Below, piece after piece: positions 50,223 to 61,183 of a stretch of 64,000 nt of DNA. A program made the position numbers and the translations under genes. The stretch comes from Novosphingobium sp. 28-62-57 (GTDB lineage: Bacteria; Pseudomonadota; Alphaproteobacteria; Sphingomonadales; Sphingomonadaceae): assembly GCA_002256985.1 (NCBI GenBank), contig NCGO01000018.1:1-64000 (forward strand), read 5' to 3'. Each line of letters starts with the position of its first letter. Position 1 is the first letter of the stretch. The notes under the pieces are model-generated. The model saw only the letters and a program-made list of their open reading frames with translations, was not told the origin of the DNA and did not search any database.

Positions 50223-51638
50223 TTACAGATCGGTGATGCCATAGGGCACCAGATCGCGCGCGTGCGGATCGACCACGATGGCGCGGTCACTCGGCGGAAA
50301 GGCGCGCTGGTCGCAAGCATCGCGCGGGCAGATGCGGCAGGAAATGCCGATCCGGGTCACCGCTTCGGGCCGCGCCAGATTGATCCCGTCGGCATAGATG
50401 AACTCATCGGCCAGCGCCGCTTCGCACCCCAGCGCCACGGCATAGCGGCGCGGCGGGCGGTAAAAGCTGCCCGATGGTTTGACGAGGCCCTTGGCAATCG
50501 AAACATAGCGCACGCCATCGGGCATTTCGGCGGCTTGCACGTGTATGCGATCAGGAATCGCCACCGCTTCATGCACCACCCATAGCGGGCAGGCCCCGCC
50601 AAAGCGGGCGAATTGCAGGCGGGTGGCCGAATGGCGCTTGGTGATGTTCCCGGCCATATCCACGCGGCAGAAGAACATCGGAATGCCGCGCGCCTGCGGG
50701 CGTTGCAGCGTGGACAGGCGGTGGCAGACCTGTTCGAAGCTGGCCCCGAAGATCTGGCGCAACTGGTCTATATCGTGGCGCAGCGCGCGGGCGCGGGTGC
50801 GGAACCATTCATAGGGCATGATCAGCGCCCCTGCGGCGTAATTGCCAAGGCCCACGGTCAGCAACTGCCGCGCCGCGTCCGATTGCAGGGTTGCACTTTC
50901 CACAATCGCGGCAATTTCCTCGCGAAGGCCCTCGGCAGCCACCTGATAGGCCATCTGAAAGCGCCCGCTTTCAATCGGCTGGTTGGGATCAAGCGTCAGC
51001 CGCCGTGCATCGGGATCAAAGCGGCGCATCGCCCCGCCGCTCACTTGCTCCACTGCAATGCCCCGGCTTTCCAGCCAGATCGCCATCTGCCCCATCGTGG
51101 GCGACATGCCGGTGCCTGAAAGACGCACGGCGAGGCGTTCGGCAGACCGATCAATAGTGTCGACATAGTTGTTGGCGTGATGAAACCAGTCGCGCACTTC
51201 CTCCCACGGCAGGCGTCCGCCGGTAACATTGTCCGATCCCAGCGCCTCATCAATCGCTTCCAGCCGCTGCACAGACCGTCGGTGCTGTTCCCACAGCGTT
51301 GCAAAAGCCTGTGCGAAGGCCGGATATTGTTCGGCCACACGCTCCACCTGATCGCCGGGAAGCGCAGCGCCGATCATCGGGTCTGCGGCGGCATCACGCA
51401 AAGCGGTCAGCACCGGCTCCACCCGGTCGGCGGCGAAATCCTGCCATTCCACCGGGAAACTGTGTTGCAACCGGTCGGCCAGAACGGGCGTCAGCGGGCG
51501 TTCGTCGTTCTCGATCTGCGAGAGATAGGATGCGCTGATGCCCAGCAGGCTGGCCATTTCACCCTGACGCAACTTTCGCGTCGTGCGCAGGGCTTTGAGC
51601 TGTTCGCCTGCAAAGAGGCGGCGTCTTGCCATTTCCAA
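50223..51638 (-). CDS. pccR: Short-chain fatty acyl-CoA responsive regulator (ScfR/PccR family)
   Basis: 471 residues. An N-terminal XRE helix-turn-helix (about 10-65: [36 protein letters not shown]) is followed by an IrrE-like region (about 200-270: [20 protein letters not shown]) and the C-terminal cysteine-containing domain ([26 protein letters not shown]). This is the RamB/PccR family, which senses acyl-CoA and controls propionate assimilation. It is divergent from pccB, 216 bp away, with TTTGCAAA-like sites between them, so its target is evidently the neighbouring propionyl-CoA cluster. Confidence 0.88.
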   Translation of the reverse strand: MEMARRRLFAGEQLKALRTTRKLRQGEMASLLGISASYLSQIENDERPLTPVLADRLQHSFPVEWQDFAADRVEPVLTALRDAAADPMIGAALPGDQVERVAEQYPAFAQAFATLWEQHRRSVQRLEAIDEALGSDNVTGGRLPWEEVRDWFHHANNYVDTIDRSAERLAVRLSGTGMSPTMGQMAIWLESRGIAVEQVSGGAMRRFDPDARRLTLDPNQPIESGRFQMAYQVAAEGLREEIAAIVESATLQSDAARQLLTVGLGNYAAGALIMPYEWFRTRARALRHDIDQLRQIFGASFEQVCHRLSTLQRPQARGIPMFFCRVDMAGNITKRHSATRLQFARFGGACPLWVVHEAVAIPDRIHVQAAEMPDGVRYVSIAKGLVKPSGSFYRPPRRYAVALGCEAALADEFIYADGINLARPEAVTRIGISCRICPRDACDQRAFPPSDRAIVVDPHARDLVPYGITDL

Positions 51639-51647
51639 CGATCCGAT

Positions 51648-51678
51648 TTTGCAAAGTTATCCTTCGCAAGTTTGCAGA
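51648..51678. promoter_or_regulatory. TTTGCAAA-type operator cluster for the PccR-like regulator
   Basis: TTTGCAAA (51648-51655), TTCGCAAG (51663-51670) and TTTGCAGA (51671-51678) lie immediately upstream of the regulator start and in front of the pccB transcript. I recall repeated TTTGCAAA as the motif of PccR/RamB-type regulators. The second and third copies are degenerate. Confidence 0.65.
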
Positions 51679-51854
51679 ATAACATTGGACTTGGCAAGCG
51701 CGCTGGCGCAGGTGGAGGGGCATTCCGCAGTATCACCTTGGGGCTCTTGCCCTGTGGCAAGGCTGCGGTTCCGGCTCTGGCCTTGCACCCCGGGGAGGGG
51801 GTGCGGGCCGGAACCGAGCATTTGATCCGGCTTATCAACAAAAGGGTGCCACGC

Positions 51855-53346
51855 ATGTCCGCCAATATTGCCGAGATGGAAAAACGCCGTCAGGCAGCAC
51901 GCATGGGCGGCGGGCAAAAGCGCATCGATGCGCAGCACGCCAAAGGCAAACTGACCGCGCGCGAGAGGCTGAAGGTCCTGCTCGACGAAGGCAGCTTTGA
52001 AGAAGTCGACATGTATGTCGAACACAACTGCGTCGATTTCGGCATGCCCGATACGGTCATTCCCGGCGATGGCGTGGTGACGGGTTCGGGCACGATCAAT
52101 GGCCGTCTGGTCTATGTGTTCAGCCAGGATTTCACCGTGTTCGGCGGCTCGCTGTCAGAGCGGCACGCGCAGAAGATCTGCAAGATCATGGACACCGCGC
52201 TGAAAGTCGGCGCACCAGTGATCGGCCTCAACGATTCCGGCGGCGCGCGCATTCAGGAAGGTGTGGCGTCCTTGGGCGGCTATGCTGAAGTGTTCCAGCG
52301 CAACGTGCTGGCCAGTGGTGTGGTGCCGCAGCTTTCATAGCCCTGCGATGACCGACTTCATCTTCATGGTGAAGGACAGCAGCTACATGTTCGTCACCGG
52401 CCCCGATGTGGTCAAAACCGTGACCAATGAGGTCGTGACGCAAGAAGAACTGGGCGGCGCGGTAACACACACCACCAAGACCTCGGTCGCCGATCTCGCG
52501 CTGGAAAACGACATCGAAGCGCTGCTGGCAGCGCGCGATTTCTTCGATTACCTGCCGCTGTCAAACCGCCACGACGTGCCCGAACGGCCCACGTCCGACC
52601 CCTATGACCGCGCCGAACACAGCCTTGACAGCATCGTGCCCGCATCGGCCAACCAGCCTTATGACATGCACGAAGTTATCGCCAAGACGGTGGACGAGGG
52701 CGAGTTCTTTGAGATTCAGCCCAAGCATGCGGGCAACATCATCTGCGGTTTCGGCCGCATCGAAGGCCGCACCGTGGGCATCGTCGCCAACCAGCCGATG
52801 GTGCTGGCTGGCGTGCTGGATATCAACTCCTCGAAAAAGGCCGCGCGGTTCGTGCGCTTTTGCGATGCCTTCAGCATCCCGATCGTGACCTTCGTCGATG
52901 TTCCCGGCTTCCTCCCCGGCACGGCGCAGGAACACAACGGCATCATCAAGCACGGCGCAAAGCTGCTGTTCGCCTATGCCGAAGCCACCGTGCCCAAGAT
53001 CACCGTCATCACCCGCAAGGCCTATGGCGGTGCCTATGACGTGATGGCCTCCAAGCACTTGCGCGGGGATTTGAACTACGCCTGGCCCACCGCCGAAATC
53101 GCGGTGATGGGTGCCAAGGGCGCGGTTGAAATCATCTTCCGCGGCCTGTCTGCTGAAGAGCAGGCGGTGAAGACCCGCGAATACGAAGACCGCTTCGCCA
53201 ACCCCTTCGTGGCGGCGAGCAAGGGCTTCATCGACGAAGTGATCCACCCCCATTCCACGCGGCGGCGCATCGCGCTGGGCTTGCGCAAGCTCAAGACCAA
53301 GAGCTTGGAAAACCCATGGAAAAAGCACGACAACATCCCGCTCTGA
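51855..53346 (+). pseudogene. pccB: Propionyl-CoA carboxylase beta subunit, broken by an internal deletion
   Basis: The frame from ATG 51855 encodes a normal N-terminus ([40 protein letters not shown]) but stops at 52338-52340. The next frame resumes with [20 protein letters not shown] and runs to a normal end KKHDNIPL. Comparison with the family indicates that about 35 bp encoding roughly SLIMGPCAGGAVY are missing at about 52336. That segment forms the glycine-rich acyl-CoA/oxyanion site, so neither fragment should work. The rest is intact, and pccA is intact at 59047. A sequencing or assembly error remains possible. Confidence 0.88.
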
Positions 53347-53374
53347 TTGAGCGCTTCAGTCTGGAAGAACTGAC

Positions 53375-54553
53375 ATGACCGACATTTTCATTATCTCGGG
53401 CGCGCGCACCGCCATTGGCTCATTCGGCGGCGGGCTCGCCTCGATGCGTCCGGCTGAAACCGGCGCGATTGTGATCAAGGAAGCCATCGCGCGCGCCGGG
53501 ATTACGCCTGACAAGGTGCAGAACGTGGTGATCGGCACCGTGGTGCCAACCCAGCCCAAGGACGCCTATGTCAGCCGTGTGGCCGCCGTAAACGCCGGCA
53601 TTCCGATTGAAGCGCCCGCGATGAACGTCAATCGCCTGTGCGGCTCGGGCCTGCAGGCCATCGTGTCGGCAGCGCAAGGGATTGCCCTTGGCGAACAAGA
53701 CATCGCCATCGGCGGCGGTGCGGAAAGCATGTCGAACGCGCCGCACATGGTGCTGACCGCGCGCAATGGCCAGAAGATGGGCGATCAGGTGCTGATGGAC
53801 GCCATGCTCGGCGCGCTGCACGATCCGTTTGAAGGCATCCACATGGGCGTGACCGCAGAAAACGTGGCCGAGCGCTGCAGCATCAGCCGTGAAGAGCAGG
53901 ACGCGCTGGCTGTGCAAAGCCACCATCGCGCTGCCGCGGCCATCGCGGCGGGCTATTTCAAGGACCAGATCGTCCCGGTTGAGATCAAGACGCGCAAGGG
54001 CGTGACAGTGTTCGACACCGACGAACACGTGCGTGCCGATGCCAGTGTCGAAGCGATGGCAGCCCTGCGCCCGGTCTTCAAGAAGGATGGCACCGTCACC
54101 GCAGGCAACGCCAGCGGCATCAACGATGGCGCAGCCGCAGTCGTGCTGGCCAGCGGCAAGGCGGTTGAAGAACATGGGTTAAAGCCGATGGCCAAGATCC
54201 TCGGCTGGGGCCACGCGGGCGTTGAACCGAATGTCATGGGCCTCGGCCCGGTCAAGGCCGTGCCGGTGGCGCTGCAGCGCGCCGGGCTGACGCTCGACCA
54301 GATCGACATTATCGAGAGCAACGAGGCGTTTGCGGCACAGGCCTGCGGCGTGGCCAAGGAACTGGGCTTCGATCCGGCCAAGACCAACGTCAACGGCTCG
54401 GGCATCTCGCTCGGCCATCCCATCGGTGCAACCGGCGCGATCCTGACGATCAAGGCGATGTACGAATTGCACCGCACCGGTGGCCGTTATGGCCTGATCA
54501 CGATGTGCATCGGCGGCGGTCAGGGCATCGCCATGGTCATCGAGAAGGTCTGA
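53375..54553 (+). CDS. Acetyl-CoA C-acyltransferase (thiolase)
   Basis: 392 residues. The nucleophile Cys is in NVNRLCGSGLQAI (about 85-97), the His in GSGISLGHPIGATGA (about 340-354) and the second Cys in TMCIGGGQGIAMV (about 376-388). This is the biosynthetic/beta-ketothiolase type (PhaA/BktB-like), condensing or splitting acetoacetyl-CoA or 3-ketovaleryl-CoA. It lies 28 bp after pccB and 2 bp before the epimerase gene, so it is an operon member. A beta-ketothiolase there can feed propionyl-CoA from odd-chain acids into the pathway. Confidence 0.93.
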   Translation: MTDIFIISGARTAIGSFGGGLASMRPAETGAIVIKEAIARAGITPDKVQNVVIGTVVPTQPKDAYVSRVAAVNAGIPIEAPAMNVNRLCGSGLQAIVSAAQGIALGEQDIAIGGGAESMSNAPHMVLTARNGQKMGDQVLMDAMLGALHDPFEGIHMGVTAENVAERCSISREEQDALAVQSHHRAAAAIAAGYFKDQIVPVEIKTRKGVTVFDTDEHVRADASVEAMAALRPVFKKDGTVTAGNASGINDGAAAVVLASGKAVEEHGLKPMAKILGWGHAGVEPNVMGLGPVKAVPVALQRAGLTLDQIDIIESNEAFAAQACGVAKELGFDPAKTNVNGSGISLGHPIGATGAILTIKAMYELHRTGGRYGLITMCIGGGQGIAMVIEKV

Positions 54554-54555
54554 TC

Positions 54556-54996
54556 ATGAAACTGGGCCGCCTCAACCACGTCGGCGTCGCCACGCCAGAT
54601 ATCGACGCTTCGATCGCGTTCTACCGCGATGTGATGGGCGCGAGCGACATTACCGAGCCGTTCGTGCTGGAAAGCCAGCAGGTGCGGGTGTGCTTCGTGA
54701 ACACGCCGGGTGAAAACGGGACCGCTGGCACGCAGATCGAGCTGATCCAGCCAACCAGTCCGGACAGCGCTGTGGGCAAGTGGCTCGCGGCCAACCCCTT
54801 GGGCGGCCAGCACCACCTTTGCTACGAAGTGCCCGATATTCACGCGGCCAAGGCGTGGTTCGAAAGCCAAGGCAAGCGCGTGCTGGGCGAACCCCGCATC
54901 GGTGCGCACGGGACGTTGATCTTCTTCGTCCACCCCAAGGACATGGGCGGGCAGCTGACCGAGATCATGGAAGTGCCTGCGGGCGGGCACCACTGA
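54556..54996 (+). CDS. mce: Methylmalonyl-CoA epimerase
   Basis: 146 residues from ATG 54556, 2 bp after the thiolase stop. It interconverts the 2S and 2R forms of methylmalonyl-CoA between the carboxylase and the mutase. The VOC fold shows LNHVGVATPDIDASIAFYRD (metal His), GTQIELIQPTSPDSAVGKWL, GGQHHLCYEVPDIHAAKAWF (metal His) and GGQLTEIMEV (metal Glu). All expected ligands are present, so this step is intact although the enzymes on either side are broken as written. Confidence 0.93.
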   Translation: MKLGRLNHVGVATPDIDASIAFYRDVMGASDITEPFVLESQQVRVCFVNTPGENGTAGTQIELIQPTSPDSAVGKWLAANPLGGQHHLCYEVPDIHAAKAWFESQGKRVLGEPRIGAHGTLIFFVHPKDMGGQLTEIMEVPAGGHH

Positions 54997-55004
54997 CCTT
55001 AAAG

Positions 55005-55125
55005 CCCTCGCCCCTTCAGGGGAGAGGGTTGGGAGAGGGGGCGTACCGCGCAAGGCCCCTCTCCAACTTCGGCTAGGCAGCAAGCTGCCAAGCCTGCGTA
55101 TCCTCTCCCCGACCGGGGAGAGGGC
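55005..55125. repeat. REP-like element between epimerase and mutase genes
   Basis: CCCCTTCAGGGGAGAGGGTT at the left and CTCCCCGACCGGGGAGAGGG at the right, with AGAGGGGG...CCCCTCTCC pairing inside. The hairpins lie just before the mutase start and could affect its expression. Confidence 0.65.
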
Positions 55126-55140
55126 ATGGAGATTGAGACG

Positions 55141-57221
<2,081 letters not shown>

Positions 57222-57255
57222 TAGGTTCGCGTAAATCACGCGAAGGAGAGATGCC

Positions 57256-58539
57256 ATGACGCAGAAGCTTGAAACGCTGTCAGTCCACGCCGGGTGTGAG
57301 CCTGACCCGACCACAAAGGCACGGATCACGCCGATTTACCAGACGGCCAGCTACGTGTTCGACAGTGCCGAGCACGCTGCGAACTTGTTCGCGCTGGCCG
57401 AATTCGGCAACATCTACACCCGCATCATGAACCCCACCAATGCCGCGCTGGAAGCCAAGATCGCGGCGCTTGAGGGCGGTGTAGGTGCACTTGGCGTCGC
57501 TTCAGGCCATGCCGCGCAGTTCATCGTGTTCCACACCCTGATGGAGCCAGGCTGCGAGATTGTGGCGGCCAAAAAGCTTTACGGCGGCACGCTCAACCAG
57601 TTCGCGCATAGCTTTGCCAAGTTCGGCTGGAAGGCGATATTCGTCGATGCCGATGATCCTGCTGCCGTTGCCGCTGCGATCACCGAAAAGACGCGCGGCG
57701 TGTTCATCGAAAGCCTCGCCAACCCCGGTGGCGTGGTGCAGGACATCGCGGCGATTGCCGAAGTCGCCCATGCCGCAGGCGTGCCGCTGATCGTGGACAA
57801 CACGATGGCCAGCCCCGCGCTGTGCCGCCCGATCGAACATGGCGCGGACATCGTCGTCCATTCGTGCACCAAGTTCCTTAACGGCCACGGCAATTCCATC
57901 GGCGGGCTGATTGTGGATTCGGGCAAGTTTGATTGGGCAGCGAGTGACAAGTTCCCCTCGCTCACGCAGCCCAACCCGAGCTACCACGGCGCGGTGCTGA
58001 CCGAGGCATTGAAGCCCGTCGGCCCCATCGCCTTCATCATCGGCTGCCGCGTGCTCGGCCTGCGCGATCTCGGTCCTTCGATGGCACCGATGAACGCATT
58101 CCTGACGCTGACCGGCATGGAAACGCTGGCGCTGCGCATGGAGCGGCACTGCAGCAATGCGCTGCATCTGGCGCAGTGGCTGCAGGCCCATCCCAAGGTG
58201 GCGTGGGTGTCCTACGCAGGTCTGCCGGAAGACCCCTATCACCAACTGGCCAAGCAATACCTTGGCGGCAAGGGCGGCGCGGTGTTCACCTTCGGCGTGA
58301 AGGGCGGCTACGAGGCGGGCGTGAAGCTGGTCCAGTCGGTCAAGCTGTTCAGCCACCTCGCCAACATCGGCGACACCCGCTCACTGATCATCCACCCCGC
58401 TTCGACCACGCACAGCCAGTTGGGCGAGGAAGAACTGGTGGCCGCAGGTGCAGGGCCGGATACGGTGCGCGTGTCGGTGGGCATCGAGCATATCGACGAC
58501 ATTGTGGCCGATTTGGCGCAGGCGTTGGAATTGGTGTGA
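57256..58539 (+). CDS. metY: O-acetylhomoserine sulfhydrylase (MetY)
   Basis: 427 residues. A PLP enzyme of the Cys/Met metabolism family making homocysteine from O-acetylhomoserine and sulfide. Features are FGNIYTRIMNPTNAALEAKI (about 54-73), SGHAAQFIVFHTLMEPG, VDNTMASPALCRPIEHGADI and the PLP lysine in VVHSCTKFLNGHGNSIGG (about 202-219). Length and C-terminus (LVAAGAGPDTVRVSVGIEHI) are normal. It follows the mutase by 34 bp. A GCGTGAT/ATCACGC inverted repeat (57216-57241) lies between them and may separate the transcripts. No SAM riboswitch fits in that gap. Confidence 0.93.
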   Translation: MTQKLETLSVHAGCEPDPTTKARITPIYQTASYVFDSAEHAANLFALAEFGNIYTRIMNPTNAALEAKIAALEGGVGALGVASGHAAQFIVFHTLMEPGCEIVAAKKLYGGTLNQFAHSFAKFGWKAIFVDADDPAAVAAAITEKTRGVFIESLANPGGVVQDIAAIAEVAHAAGVPLIVDNTMASPALCRPIEHGADIVVHSCTKFLNGHGNSIGGLIVDSGKFDWAASDKFPSLTQPNPSYHGAVLTEALKPVGPIAFIIGCRVLGLRDLGPSMAPMNAFLTLTGMETLALRMERHCSNALHLAQWLQAHPKVAWVSYAGLPEDPYHQLAKQYLGGKGGAVFTFGVKGGYEAGVKLVQSVKLFSHLANIGDTRSLIIHPASTTHSQLGEEELVAAGAGPDTVRVSVGIEHIDDIVADLAQALELV

Positions 58540-58565
58540 CCTTGCCTTTCGCCTCCCTCTTTCCC

Positions 58566-58780
58566 GTCGCCCCGGGCTTGACCCGGGGCCCCGCTACCTT
58601 TTTCGGCGGTGCGGAGAAAGCGGGACCCCGGGTCAAGCCCGGGGTGACGAGAGTTGTTGAGAAACGCCCAAGTCCCAACACACATCGTCATGCTGAACTT
58701 GTTTCAGCATCCATCTGTGGTCCGGCGACGTCCGTGCGAGCGGAGAAATGGACGCTGAAACAAGTTCAGCGTGACGTAGT
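58566..58780. repeat. Two REP-like elements (families E and D)
   Basis: CCCCGGGCTTGACCCGGGG near 58571 is inverted as CCCCGGGTCAAGCCCGGGG near 58625. It is followed at about 58687 by CATGCTGAACTTGTTTCAGC with an inverted copy GCTGAAACAAGTTCAGCGTG near 58755. Family D also occurs at 50050-50160. Confidence 0.85.
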
Positions 58781-58795
58781 GATGAAGAACTAAGG

Positions 58796-59047
58796 GTGAG
58801 TTTTGCCGATGAGCCTCAGACGGACACCATGCGCAAGGTCGGGTGTTTTCTGCTTGGTCTGATCGGGTGTGCTTTCGTGGCTTTCCTTCTGGTCGGAGCA
58901 GCAATGGGCGATTGCGCGCCGAACGCTGACGGCACGGGCTGCGAGAATGACGGATTGATCCGCTTCCTGATGTTTCCGGGAAGTCTGATCTTGTTGATTG
59001 CGATTGGTATCTTCGCCGCAAGGCGTGTGACGAAAGACAGGGACTAA
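58796..59047 (+). CDS. Small membrane protein upstream of pccA
   Basis: 83 residues from GTG 58796; ATG 58829 would give 72. Two transmembrane helices (about 14-36, VGCFLLGLIGCAFVAFLLVG, and 56-75, FLMFPGSLILLIAIGIFA) flank a short acidic loop with two cysteines (GDCAPNADGTGCEND). Its stop TAA shares one base with the pccA start. The coupling is tight, but no function is known. Confidence 0.6.
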   Translation: MSFADEPQTDTMRKVGCFLLGLIGCAFVAFLLVGAAMGDCAPNADGTGCENDGLIRFLMFPGSLILLIAIGIFAARRVTKDRD

Positions 59048-61068
59048 TGTTCAAGAAAATCCTCATCGCCAACCGTGGTGAAATTGCCTGCCGTGTGATC
59101 AAGACGGCCCGCCGCATGGGTATTGCCACCGTCGCGGTCTATTCGGATGCCGATGCGCGCGCGCCGTTCGTGCAGATGGCCGATGAAGCCGTGCACATCG
59201 GCCCTGCGCCTGCCGCGCAGTCCTACCTGATCGCTGACAAGATCATCGCAGCGTGCAAGCAGACGGGTGCGGATGCGGTGCATCCGGGCTACGGCTTCCT
59301 GTCAGAGCGTACCTCGTTTGCCGAAGCGCTGGCGGCTGAAGGCATCGCCTTTGTCGGCCCTCCGGTGAATGCCATTGCCGCGATGGGCGACAAGATCGAA
59401 TCCAAGAAGCTGGCGATGAAGGCAGGCGTCAACGTCGTGCCCGGTTTTGTGGGCGAGATCGAGGATACCGAACATGCCGTGCGCATTTCGGAAGAAATCG
59501 GCTATCCGGTGATGATGAAGGCCTCTGCTGGCGGCGGCGGCAAGGGCATGCGCCTTGCCTATTCCGAGCAGGACGTGCGCGAGGGCTTTGAAGCGACCAA
59601 GCGCGAAGGGCTGAACTCGTTCGGCGATGACCGCGTGTTCATCGAGAAGTTCATCCTCAACCCGCGCCACATCGAGATCCAGATCCTCGGCGACCAGCAC
59701 GGCAACATTCTGTACCTGAACGAGCGTGAATGCTCGATCCAGCGCCGCCATCAGAAGGTGGTGGAAGAAGCGCCTTCGCCCTTCGTCACGCCCAAGATGC
59801 GCAAGGCCATGGGCGAACAGTGCGTCGCGCTGGCCCGCGCGGTGGGCTATTACTCGGCAGGCACGGTGGAACTGATCGTTTCGGGCGCGGACCCCTCAGG
59901 CGAGAGCTTCTACTTCCTCGAAATGAACACCCGCCTGCAGGTGGAGCATCCTGTCACCGAAGCCATCACCGGCATCGACCTTGTCGAACAGATGATCCGC
60001 GTGGCCGCTGGCGAGAAGCTGGCGTTGACGCAGGATGATGTGAAGATCGACGGCTGGGCCATCGAAAACCGCGTCTATGCCGAAGACCCCTATCGCGGCT
60101 TCCTGCCCTCCACTGGCCGCCTGATCCGCTATCAGCCGCCACTGGCAGGCTGGACTGACGATGGGCACGCCAATGGCCGTCGCGGTGTGGACGGCGTGCG
60201 CGTGGACGATGGCGTCTATGAAGGCGGCGAAGTTTCGATGTTCTATGACCCGATGATCGCGAAGCTGATCACGTGGGGGGAAACGCGCGATGAAGCAGCG
60301 GACAAGCAGATCGCGGCATTGGATGCGTTTGAAATCGAAGGGCTTGGCCATAACATCGATTTCGTCTCGGCCATCATGCAGCACCCGCGCTTCCGCTCGG
60401 GCGAACTGACCACGGGCTTCATCGCCGAGGAATATCCGGAGGGCTTCCACGGGGCAGCTACTTCGGACGAATTGAAAGAGACACTGGCCGCGCTGGCAGG
60501 CTTCCTCGCCACCGCCCGCGCCGACCGCGCCCGCCGCGTCGACCAGCAACTGGGTGACGAGCTTGATCCGCCTTACGAATGGGCAGTGAAGATCGGCGAT
60601 ACGACGTATGCCGTCACGCTCGACGAAGATGAAGTGACGGTTGACGGCAAGGCCATCGACCTCGCGCTGGAATACACGCCGGGTGACCGGATCGTGCATT
60701 GCGAGATCGACGACAAGCCGCTGTCGGTAAAGGTCGAACCCACCCGCGCCGGCTTCAAGCTGACCACGCGCGGCGCGATTCAGCAGGTGCAGGTCCTGCC
60801 CGCCCACATCGCGCCGTACACGCAGCACATGATCGAAAAGATCCCGCCCGATCTTTCGAAGTTCCTGATCTGCCCGATGCCGGGCCTGCTCGTCACGCTC
60901 AACGTGGGCGAGGGCGATACGGTGGAAGCGGGCCAGCCATTGGCCGTGGTCGAAGCGATGAAGATGGAAAACATCCTGCGCGCGGAGAAGGCGGGCAAGG
61001 TGAAGTCGGTCAATGCCAAGGCGGGTGATAGCTTGGCCGTGGATGCGATCATTCTTGAGATGGAGTGA
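59047..61068 (+). CDS. pccA: Propionyl-CoA carboxylase alpha (biotin) subunit
   Basis: 673 residues, intact. It carboxylates biotin with ATP and bicarbonate and passes the group to PccB. The biotin carboxylase domain (1-450) has FKKILIANRGEIACRVIKTA, the ATP loop KASAGGGGKGMRLA (about 157-170) and EMNTRLQVEHPVTEAITG (about 291-308). A linker/BT domain follows. The C-terminal biotinyl domain has the target lysine in VVEAMKMENILRAEKAGKVK (about 633-652). Its partner pccB, 6 kb upstream, is frameshifted as written. Confidence 0.95.
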   Translation: MFKKILIANRGEIACRVIKTARRMGIATVAVYSDADARAPFVQMADEAVHIGPAPAAQSYLIADKIIAACKQTGADAVHPGYGFLSERTSFAEALAAEGIAFVGPPVNAIAAMGDKIESKKLAMKAGVNVVPGFVGEIEDTEHAVRISEEIGYPVMMKASAGGGGKGMRLAYSEQDVREGFEATKREGLNSFGDDRVFIEKFILNPRHIEIQILGDQHGNILYLNERECSIQRRHQKVVEEAPSPFVTPKMRKAMGEQCVALARAVGYYSAGTVELIVSGADPSGESFYFLEMNTRLQVEHPVTEAITGIDLVEQMIRVAAGEKLALTQDDVKIDGWAIENRVYAEDPYRGFLPSTGRLIRYQPPLAGWTDDGHANGRRGVDGVRVDDGVYEGGEVSMFYDPMIAKLITWGETRDEAADKQIAALDAFEIEGLGHNIDFVSAIMQHPRFRSGELTTGFIAEEYPEGFHGAATSDELKETLAALAGFLATARADRARRVDQQLGDELDPPYEWAVKIGDTTYAVTLDEDEVTVDGKAIDLALEYTPGDRIVHCEIDDKPLSVKVEPTRAGFKLTTRGAIQQVQVLPAHIAPYTQHMIEKIPPDLSKFLICPMPGLLVTLNVGEGDTVEAGQPLAVVEAMKMENILRAEKAGKVKSVNAKAGDSLAVDAIILEME

Positions 61069-61080
61069 TTTTCCAGATGT

Positions 61081-61168
61081 TCGTCATTGCGAGCGCAGCG
61101 AAGCAATCCAGTGCGGTTTATCCCGACTCTGGATTGCTTCGTCAGCTTCGCCTCCTCGCAATGACGAA
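61081..61168. repeat. REP-like element (family F)
   Basis: CGTCATTGCGAGCGCAGCGA followed by AGCAATCCAG at the left, and CTGGATTGCTTCGTCAGC with CTCCTCGCAATGACGA at the right, form a long inverted repeat. It lies between the convergent pccA and FAD-oxidase genes, where it can act as a bidirectional terminator. Confidence 0.85.
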
Positions 61169-61183
61169 GGTTGATCGAATTGG

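Noticed and set aside
52261-53346. A second, independent carboxyltransferase gene starting near 52261
   Set aside because: The first 29 codons are antisense-like filler; family sequence begins only at SPAMTDF, which directly continues the truncated pccB frame.
51855-53346. Programmed frameshifting in pccB
   Set aside because: The family segment SLIMGPCAGGAVY is absent from all frames, so a ribosomal shift could not restore the protein.
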